Shown here: positions 58,415-64,000 of the stretch, in pieces
Numbering within the stretch: the first letter of the stretch is position 1
Layout of the letters: each line of letters starts with the position of its first letter
From: Pseudomonas sp. 6D_7.1_Bac1
GTDB lineage: Bacteria > Pseudomonadota > Gammaproteobacteria > Pseudomonadales > Pseudomonadaceae
Assembly: GCF_025465945.1 (NCBI RefSeq)
Contig: NZ_JANLNW010000035.1
Location: 62,001 to 126,000, forward strand
Direction: 5' to 3'
DNA: 64,000 nt
The notes under the pieces: model-generated
The model's database searches: none
The model's input: only the letters and a program-made list of their open reading frames with translations
Told to the model about the DNA's origin: nothing
Translations under genes and position numbers: made by a program

Positions 58415-58825
58415 TCAGAACTTGCAGTCACCGCCATTCTTTGGCTGCGATTCAACCTCAAGCAATGTCAGCTTCAAGGTCTTGCCGCCCGGTGCAGGCC
58501 AGTCGATGTGCTGGCCGACTCTCAGGCCGAGCAATGCGCTGCCTACCGGCGCAAGAATGGAAATCCTGCCTTCGTCGGCATTGGCGTCCTGTGGATAAAC
58601 CAGGGTCAGGTGATAGTCCTTGCCGCTGCTTTCTTCACGGCAATGCACACGCGAGTTCATGGTCACGACATCGGCTGGCACTTCATCGTGACCCACCAGT
58701 GTATCGGCGCGATCCAGTTCGGTTTGCAGCGCAATAACACCTGGCAGCGAGTCATCCAGGCTGTCGATCAAACGCTCCAGACGTTGCACGTCCAGGCGGG
58801 TAAGGATGATGGAAGGTGCGGTCAT
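58415..58825 (-). CDS. rnk: Regulator of nucleoside diphosphate kinase
   Basis: The 136-residue GreA-C-like protein binds RNA polymerase and affects nucleoside diphosphate kinase levels. It starts MTAPSIILTRLDVQRLERLI after AAAAAAGGAG. The FKBP-like C-domain shows YHLTLVYPQDANADEGRISI and LAPVGSALLGLRVGQHIDW. The longer frame was rejected because it runs through a terminator and a REP. An intrinsic-terminator hairpin stands 37 bases before the start codon. Confidence 0.94.
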   Translation of the reverse strand: MTAPSIILTRLDVQRLERLIDSLDDSLPGVIALQTELDRADTLVGHDEVPADVVTMNSRVHCREESSGKDYHLTLVYPQDANADEGRISILAPVGSALLGLRVGQHIDWPAPGGKTLKLTLLEVESQPKNGGDCKF

Positions 58826-58862
58826 GATTGAGGCAGACTCCTTTTTTCTGCGCGACAAAAGC

Positions 58863-58891
58863 AAAACCCCGCCAGAAATAGGCGGGGTTTT
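58863..58891 (-). terminator. Intrinsic terminator within the rnk leader
   Basis: AAAACCCCGCC-AGAAATA-GGCGGGGTTTT, an 11-base perfect stem, with TTTTGCTTTTG after it on the minus strand. Only 37 bases lie between it and the rnk ATG, too little for a separate promoter. Confidence 0.88.
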
Positions 58892-58981
58892 CACGGGCCT
58901 CGATGAGTTGAGGCGTATCTGGACACTATCACAGCTCAATAAATATACAAGCCAGCAGGTGCTGACCCCACAGGAGCGCCT

Positions 58982-59092
58982 CTGTGGCGAGGGAGCTTGC
59001 TCCCGCTGGGACGCGAAGCGGCCCCAAAAAACTTTACGACTGCTTCGCCCGAACGCGGACCGGCCGAACGGGAGCAAGCTCCCTCGCCACAA
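58982..59092. repeat. REP doublet, GTGGCGAGGG family
   Basis: Inverted copies CTGTGGCGAGGGAGCTTGCT and its reverse complement at the two ends, with a GC-rich spacer of about 60 bases, between the rnk leader and the DUF1289 gene. Confidence 0.9.
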
Positions 59093-59099
59093 TGAGTTG

Positions 59100-59318
59100 T
59101 CAAACCTGAGCCTTGCGCTGTTGAGCCTGGGCGCAAATCACCCGGCGGCGCTCGTCGTCGGCCGAGCGCCATTCGCGGATATCTTCGACATGGCGAAAAC
59201 AGCCCAGACAGACTTTCTGCTCGTCCAGTCGACAGACGCTGGTGCATGGCGAAGGCACAGCCTGGCTGACGTTGCTGTACAGCGGCTTGGGCGGGCGGGC
59301 GGGAGCGGCCTCGGTCAC
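59100..59318 (-). CDS. DUF1289 domain-containing protein
   Basis: The 72-residue protein has a DUF1289 core SPCTSVCRLDEQKVCLGCFR with four cysteines (two CxxxC/CxxC pairs), then HVEDIREWRSADDERRRVIC. The cysteines suggest a metal or iron-sulfur site. The start is a GTG four bases after the cyaY stop. The frame is open further upstream across cyaY, so the start is a judgement. Linkage to cyaY (frataxin) suggests iron metabolism, by inference. Confidence 0.82.
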   Translation of the reverse strand: MTEAAPARPPKPLYSNVSQAVPSPCTSVCRLDEQKVCLGCFRHVEDIREWRSADDERRRVICAQAQQRKAQV

Positions 59319-59322
59319 AAGA

Positions 59323-59655
59323 TCACAGGCCTTCAAAGTCAAGCTTGGCGCCAGCCTGCTCATCGACAATACGCTCAAGCATCTCGCCGAGTTGCTCTTC
59401 GCTCTTGTCACACATCCAGCGCTCGCTTTCTTCGTCGTAGTCAAAGTGGAAGCCGCCGGACACTGCCGCCAACCACAGCTGACGCAAGGGCTCCTGACGA
59501 CTGAAGATCAACTGGCTACCGCCCTCGAACTTGACGGTGAGTACACCGGCCGAGCTTTCCAGATCAACATCCAGGCCACTCTCATCGAAAATATCCTCCA
59601 GCGTCTGTTGGGTGGCATCGACCAGATCGTGGAAACGGGCTTCAGTCAAACTCAT
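59323..59655 (-). CDS. cyaY: Frataxin-like iron-binding protein CyaY
   Basis: The 110-residue protein regulates iron-sulfur cluster assembly by binding iron and IscS. The fold pattern SLTEARFHDLVDATQQTLED, FDESGLDVDLESSAGVLTVK, IFSRQEPLRQLWLAAVSGGF and HFDYDEESERWMCDK is clear, with an acidic first helix. Length equals E. coli CyaY (106). It is divergent from lptM-lysA and probably co-transcribed with DUF1289. Confidence 0.95.
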   Translation of the reverse strand: MSLTEARFHDLVDATQQTLEDIFDESGLDVDLESSAGVLTVKFEGGSQLIFSRQEPLRQLWLAAVSGGFHFDYDEESERWMCDKSEEQLGEMLERIVDEQAGAKLDFEGL

Positions 59656-59889
59656 TGCAGGAACCTCAAAAAGTGTCTACTCACGCTCAAGCGCCGCAAG
59701 ATACGGCCGAGCCCCAGCGATTGCAAAGGATACCGACCAGGCACCAGGGTGGGAAATATCCGCGCGCCTCGCGCCGCTTGACTACCTGCCGCAGGCAAAG
59801 GCCCGCCGGACGGGTGGTCCGTCGCATAGGCAAGCTGCCGGGTGGCCGGTATACTCCGGCGCAATTAACGCATTTTCAAGGATTTCGCC

Positions 59890-60057
59890 ATGAAGCGCCT
59901 GATCTCTTCCCTTGCTGCGCTCGTCGCGGTTGCCTGCCTTGTCACTGCCTGCGGTCAAAAAGGTCCGCTGTATCTGCCCGATGACAGCAAATCGCCTGAA
60001 GAACAGGCGAAGTCGTCGCAGTCCAAAGCGCACCAACACAGCAACAGCACCTACTAA
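59890..60057 (+). CDS. lptM: LptM (YifL) small lipoprotein
   Basis: The 55-residue lipoprotein is MKRLISSLAALVAVACLVTA then Cys21 and the conserved GQKGPLYLP motif, followed by a polar, Ser/Gln/His-rich tail. LptM assists oxidative maturation of the LptD-LptE outer-membrane LPS translocon in E. coli. AAGGA lies seven bases before the ATG. lysA begins nine bases downstream; the lptM-lysA-dapF linkage is typical of gammaproteobacteria. Confidence 0.93.
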   Translation: MKRLISSLAALVAVACLVTACGQKGPLYLPDDSKSPEEQAKSSQSKAHQHSNSTY

Positions 60058-60066
60058 GGGAACATC

Positions 60067-61314
60067 ATGGACGCTTTTAACTACCGTGACGGTGAGCTGT
60101 TCGCGGAAGGTGTTGCCCTGTCCGCCATCGCCGAACGGTTCGGCACACCGACCTACGTCTACTCGCGCGCACACATCGAAGCCCAGTACCTGGCGTTCGC
60201 CGATGCCCTGGCCGGCACGCCGCACCTGGTCTGCTTTGCGGTCAAGGCCAACTCCAACCTGGGTGTACTGAGTGTCCTGGCGCGTTTGGGCGCTGGTTTT
60301 GACATCGTTTCCCGTGGCGAGCTGGAACGCGTTCTGGCCGCTGGCGGTGCGGCCGACAAAATCGTTTTCTCCGGCGTCGGCAAGACCCGTGACGACATGC
60401 GTCGCGCCCTGGAAGTCGGCGTGCACTGCTTCAACGTCGAATCCACCGACGAACTCGAACGCCTGCAAATCGTCGCCGCCGAACTCGGTGTTCGCGCGCC
60501 GATCTCTCTGCGGGTCAACCCGGACGTCGATGCCGGCACTCACCCGTACATTTCTACCGGTCTTAAAGAAAACAAGTTCGGCATCGCCATTGCCGACGCC
60601 GAAGACGTGTACATCCGTGCCGCCCAACTGCCGAACCTGGACGTGGTCGGCGTTGACTGCCACATCGGTTCGCAACTGACCACCCTGCCCCCGTTCATTG
60701 ATGCCCTCGACCGCCTGCTGGCGCTGATCGACCGCCTGAGCGATTGCGGGATCTACCTGCGCCACATCGACCTTGGTGGTGGTTTGGGCGTGCGTTATCG
60801 CGATGAAGAGCCGCCATTGGCTGCCGACTACATCAAAGCCGTGCGCGAGCGCATCGATGGTCGCGATCTGACGCTGGTGTTCGAACCGGGCCGCTTCATC
60901 GTCGCCAACGCCGGCGTGTTGCTGACTCAGGTCGAGTACCTCAAGCACACCGAACACAAGGACTTCGCCATCGTCGACGCCGCCATGAACGACCTGATCC
61001 GCCCGGCGCTGTATCAGGCCTGGATGGACGTCACGGCCGTGCGCCCGCGTACAACTCCAGCACGCGCCTATGACATCGTCGGGCCGATCTGCGAAACCGG
61101 CGACTTCCTCGCCAAGGATCGTCAACTCGCACTGGAAGAAGGCGACTTGCTGGCCGTGCATTCGGCCGGTGCCTACGGGTTTGTCATGAGCTCCAACTAC
61201 AACACTCGCGGCCGCGCCGCTGAAGTGCTGGTGGACGGTGATCAGGCATTTGAAGTGCGTCGCCGCGAGACGGTTGCCGAGTTGTTTGCTGGCGAAAGCC
61301 TGCTGCCGGAGTAA
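60067..61314 (+). CDS. lysA: Diaminopimelate decarboxylase
   Basis: The 415-residue PLP enzyme decarboxylates meso-diaminopimelate to lysine. PLP-lysine motif HLVCFAVKANSNLGVLSVLA, glycine-rich HIDLGGGLGVRY, EPGRFIVANAGVLL and the active-site Cys in GPICETGDFLAKDRQL are present. AAGGGAACATC precedes the ATG. dapF begins four bases downstream, so the last two steps of this branch are co-transcribed. Confidence 0.97.
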   Translation: MDAFNYRDGELFAEGVALSAIAERFGTPTYVYSRAHIEAQYLAFADALAGTPHLVCFAVKANSNLGVLSVLARLGAGFDIVSRGELERVLAAGGAADKIVFSGVGKTRDDMRRALEVGVHCFNVESTDELERLQIVAAELGVRAPISLRVNPDVDAGTHPYISTGLKENKFGIAIADAEDVYIRAAQLPNLDVVGVDCHIGSQLTTLPPFIDALDRLLALIDRLSDCGIYLRHIDLGGGLGVRYRDEEPPLAADYIKAVRERIDGRDLTLVFEPGRFIVANAGVLLTQVEYLKHTEHKDFAIVDAAMNDLIRPALYQAWMDVTAVRPRTTPARAYDIVGPICETGDFLAKDRQLALEEGDLLAVHSAGAYGFVMSSNYNTRGRAAEVLVDGDQAFEVRRRETVAELFAGESLLPE

Positions 61315-61317
61315 ACC

Positions 61318-62148
61318 ATGCTGCTGCGTTTTACCAAGATGCACGGCCTGGGCAACGACTTCATGGTCCTCGACCTGGTCAGCCAGCACGCGCACATTCT
61401 GCCCAAGCACGCAAAGCAATGGGGCGACCGACACACTGGTATCGGTTTCGACCAGTTGCTGATCGTCGAAGCGCCGAGCAACCCGGATGTGGATTTCCGT
61501 TACCGGATCTTCAACGCCGACGGTTCCGAAGTGGAGCAATGCGGCAACGGTGCGCGCTGCTTCGCGCGCTTTGTTCTGGACAAGCGCCTGACCGCCAAGC
61601 GGCAGATTCGCGTCGAGACCAAAAGCGGCATTATTGAACTGGATGTCCGCAGCGACGGCCAGATCAGTGTCAACATGGGCGCGCCGCGCCTGGTGCCGGC
61701 TGATATTCCGTTTCAGGCGCCCGCTCAGGCCTTGAGTTATCAGGTCGAAGTCGACGGTCAGACTGTCGAGCTGGCCGCAGTTTCCATGGGCAACCCCCAT
61801 GCGGTGTTGCGCGTGAGTGACATCAATAACGCGCCGGTGCATGAGCTGGGACCGAAAATCGAACATCACCCGCGCTTCCCGGCACGGGTCAATGTCGGTT
61901 TTCTCCAGGTCATCGACCGCAGTCGTGCGCAGTTGCGCGTCTGGGAACGCGGCGCCGGGGAAACCCAGGCCTGCGGGACCGGCGCCTGCGCCGCCGCAGT
62001 GGCCGCGATCAGCCAGGGGTGGATGGATTCGCCGCTATTGATCGACCTGCCTGGCGGGCGCTTGTCCATTGAGTGGGCAGGCCCTGGCCAACCGGTGATG
62101 ATGACCGGTCCGGCAATGCGCGTATACGAAGGACAAGTGCGTCTTTGA
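61318..62148 (+). CDS. dapF: Diaminopimelate epimerase
   Basis: The 276-residue cofactor-free racemase converts LL- to meso-diaminopimelate. The two catalytic cysteines appear in [14 protein letters not shown] and [36 protein letters not shown] starts the protein, and GNPHAVLRV is intact. It sits directly after lysA and 14 bases before the DUF484 gene. Confidence 0.97.
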   Translation: MLLRFTKMHGLGNDFMVLDLVSQHAHILPKHAKQWGDRHTGIGFDQLLIVEAPSNPDVDFRYRIFNADGSEVEQCGNGARCFARFVLDKRLTAKRQIRVETKSGIIELDVRSDGQISVNMGAPRLVPADIPFQAPAQALSYQVEVDGQTVELAAVSMGNPHAVLRVSDINNAPVHELGPKIEHHPRFPARVNVGFLQVIDRSRAQLRVWERGAGETQACGTGACAAAVAAISQGWMDSPLLIDLPGGRLSIEWAGPGQPVMMTGPAMRVYEGQVRL

Positions 62149-62161
62149 GTGAGCGAAATAC

Positions 62162-62887
62162 ATGACTGATCAGCCTCAGGTTCCAGCCCCACAGCCCGAC
62201 GAATCCCCTTCCGAAAGCCTGGAGGCGGCGGCGATTGCCGCGTACCTGGAGGCTCATCCGGATTTCTTCGTCGAGCACGAAGAACTGCTCCCCGCGCTGC
62301 GCATTCCGCACCAGCGCGGCGATACCATCTCGCTGGTCGAACGCCAGATGAAAATCCTGCGCGAACGCAACATCGAGATGCGCCATCGTCTCTCGCAACT
62401 GATGGATGTCGCCCGCGACAACGATCGGCTGTTCGACAAAACCCGCCGACTGACGCTCGCGTTGATGGACGCCAGCAGCCTGGACGACGTGGTCATCAGC
62501 GTCGAAGACAGCCTGCGCCAGGACTTCCAGGTGCCCTTTGTCAGCCTGATCCTGTTCAGCGACGAACCCCTGCCGGTCGGCCGCTGGGTAACCGGTGGCG
62601 AAGCGCAAAAGGCAATCGGCGGTTTGTTGTCGGAAGGCAAAAGCGTCAGTGGCAGCCTGCGCGAACACGAACTGGACTTCCTGTTTGGCGAAGAACAGCG
62701 CAAGCAGATCGGCTCCACGGCCGTGGTCACCATCAGTCATCAAGGCCTGCACGGCGTCCTGGCCATCGCCAGTCGCGATCCGCAGCATTACAAAAGCTCG
62801 GTAGGCACGTTGTTCCTCAGCTACATCGCTGAAGTCATGGGTCGCGTGTTGCCACGGGTCAACACTTCCCTACGCTCGGTACGCTGA
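62162..62887 (+). CDS. DUF484 family protein
   Basis: The 241-residue protein has a DUF484 N-terminus ([39 protein letters not shown]), a coiled-coil linker ([20 protein letters not shown]), and a GAF-like domain ([33 protein letters not shown]). Its function is unknown; it is always found between dapF and xerC. It ends two bases before xerC. Confidence 0.93.
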   Translation: MTDQPQVPAPQPDESPSESLEAAAIAAYLEAHPDFFVEHEELLPALRIPHQRGDTISLVERQMKILRERNIEMRHRLSQLMDVARDNDRLFDKTRRLTLALMDASSLDDVVISVEDSLRQDFQVPFVSLILFSDEPLPVGRWVTGGEAQKAIGGLLSEGKSVSGSLREHELDFLFGEEQRKQIGSTAVVTISHQGLHGVLAIASRDPQHYKSSVGTLFLSYIAEVMGRVLPRVNTSLRSVR

Positions 62888-62889
62888 CC

Positions 62890-63789
62890 ATGGAACGACA
62901 ACTGGACGCCTACTGCGAGCACCTGCGCAGTGAGCGCCAGGTGTCGCCTCACACGCTGCAAGCCTACCGTCGCGACCTGAACAAGGTCCTGGCGCACTGC
63001 AAAAAACAGAACATCAGCAGCTGGACCGCGCTGGACATCCAGCGCCTGCGCAGCGTGATCGCCCGTTTGCACTCGCAAGGACAATCCTCGCGTAGCCTGG
63101 CGCGACTGCTCTCGGCGGTACGCGGGCTCTACAACTACCTGAACCGCGAAGGCCTCTGCGACCACGACCCGGCCAACGGCCTCGCGCCCCCCAAGGGTGA
63201 ACGCCGCCTGCCGAAAACCCTCGACACCGACCGTGCGCTGCAACTGCTCGATGGCGCTGTTGAAGACGACTTCATGGCCCGCCGCGATCAGGCGATTCTT
63301 GAACTGTTCTACTCGTCCGGTTTGCGCCTGTCGGAGCTGACTGGGCTCAACCTCGAACAGCTGGACCTCGCGGACGGCCTGGTGCAAGTGCTCGGCAAGG
63401 GCAGCAAGACCCGGGTGCTGCCAGTCGGCAAGAAGGCCCGCGAAGCCCTGGAGCTGTGGCTGCCGCTGCGGGCAATGGCGAACCCGGTAGACGATGCAGT
63501 GTTCGTCAGCCAAAAAGGCCGTCGCCTCGGCTCACGGGCCGTTCAGACCCGGGTCAAAGCCGTCGGTGAGCGCGAACTGGGGCAAAACCTGCACCCGCAC
63601 ATGTTGCGACACTCCTTCGCCAGCCACTTGCTGGAGTCCTCGCAAGACCTGCGCGCCGTACAGGAATTGCTCGGCCACTCGGACATCAAAACCACGCAGA
63701 TCTACACCCACCTGGACTTCCAGCACCTGGCCACGGTCTACGACAGCGCCCATCCACGGGCCAAACGCATTAAAGGCGATGAGCAATGA
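62890..63789 (+). CDS. xerC: Site-specific tyrosine recombinase XerC
   Basis: The 299-residue recombinase resolves chromosome dimers at dif with XerD and FtsK. The SAM-like N-domain includes [20 protein letters not shown]. Catalytic residues appear in [19 protein letters not shown] (Arg), [10 protein letters not shown] (Lys), [16 protein letters not shown] (His/Arg) and [16 protein letters not shown] (His, Tyr). The stop overlaps the HAD-family start (ATGA). Confidence 0.97.
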   Translation: MERQLDAYCEHLRSERQVSPHTLQAYRRDLNKVLAHCKKQNISSWTALDIQRLRSVIARLHSQGQSSRSLARLLSAVRGLYNYLNREGLCDHDPANGLAPPKGERRLPKTLDTDRALQLLDGAVEDDFMARRDQAILELFYSSGLRLSELTGLNLEQLDLADGLVQVLGKGSKTRVLPVGKKAREALELWLPLRAMANPVDDAVFVSQKGRRLGSRAVQTRVKAVGERELGQNLHPHMLRHSFASHLLESSQDLRAVQELLGHSDIKTTQIYTHLDFQHLATVYDSAHPRAKRIKGDEQ

Positions 63790-64000
63790 CAATCCAACTG
63801 ATCACCTTCGACCTCGACGATACCCTGTGGGACACCGCGCCGGTCATCGTCAGCGCTGAAGCGGTGCTGCGCCAGTGGCTGGCCGAGCACACATCGAACC
63901 TCGGTACCTTGCCGGTAGATCATTTGTGGACCATTCGTGAGCGGGTATTGAGCCACGAACCAAACCTCAAGCACCGCATCAGCGCCCTGCGTCGCCGAGT
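63786..64000 (+). CDS. HAD-family hydrolase, N-terminal part (3' truncated by window)
   Basis: The first 71 residues are visible: [20 protein letters not shown] with the DxD nucleophile motif, then a helical cap beginning [18 protein letters not shown]. The position after xerC, overlapping it, corresponds to yigB-type FMN phosphatase in E. coli. The rest lies beyond the window. Confidence 0.88.
   Translation, partial: MTIQLITFDLDDTLWDTAPVIVSAEAVLRQWLAEHTSNLGTLPVDHLWTIRERVLSHEPNLKHRISALRRR

Noticed and set aside
59782..61869. 695-codon minus-strand frame across lptM, lysA and dapF
   Set aside because: It overlaps three recognised genes in antisense and has no motifs.

Overview
The window is chromosomal DNA of a GC-rich gammaproteobacterium. 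Gene content and order (gcvP, gcvH, gcvT, iron ABC genes, ubiI-ubiH-pepP-ygfB, zapA-6S RNA, glpT, ubiD, rho-trxA, ppx/ppk-hemB, algP-algQ-dsbB-hemYXDC-algR, argH, cyaA, rnk, cyaY-lptM-lysA-dapF-xerC) match the Pseudomonas core genome. The many short palindromic REP elements with a GGGAGCGAGC core suggest the P. fluorescens group. No tRNA, rRNA operon, prophage, transposase or CRISPR array was found. Almost everything is core housekeeping sequence.

Layout. 1-9.7 kb: end of an NfeD-like gene, a DUF2388 protein, the glycine cleavage genes (gcvP is cut off from gcvH/gcvT by a DegT-family aminotransferase on the other strand), and an iron(III) ABC importer pair without an ATPase gene. 9.7-17.1 kb: ubiquinone hydroxylases with pepP and ygfB; divergently the ZapB-like/ZapA pair, 6S RNA and ygfA; then a tiny membrane protein, an EVE-domain protein and a FliL-like protein. 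17.2-24.4 kb: quinone oxidoreductase, histidine phosphatase, glpT with two GlpR-like operators, ChaC-type cyclotransferase, a PagP-like outer-membrane protein, and ubiD overlapping a ferredoxin-type flavin reductase. 24.4-34.8 kb: rho, trxA, ppx, ppk1, hemB, DedA, sterol desaturase family, ElbB, YaiI.

34.8-41 kb: FTR1 iron permease with a fused cytochrome c domain, then a four-gene envelope cluster (COG3014 lipoprotein, YcfL, LpoB, CsgG/LpoB-like) behind an unusual leader, and a LysE exporter. 41-51 kb: ABC-F protein, TIGR02444, the lysine/alanine/proline-rich AlgP, an FKBP isomerase, AlgQ, DsbB and the hemCDXY operon. 51-55.4 kb: algR, a decayed relic of its sensor-kinase gene algZ, argH, a glutathione S-transferase and small proteins. 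55.5-64 kb: class I adenylate cyclase, rnk, a DUF1289 protein, cyaY, and the lptM-lysA-dapF-DUF484-xerC-HAD run.

The points I rate most worth a second look are: the algZ relic, which leaves AlgR without its linked kinase; the LpoB-type envelope cluster with a hairpin over a leader ORF; a divergent PagP-like barrel protein; an intrinsic terminator inside the rnk leader; and paired palindromes upstream of dsbB. I see no clearly new multi-gene system. Starts were moved from the longest ORF where ribosome-binding sites or family lengths favoured another codon. All family names come from reading the protein sequences; no database search was run.
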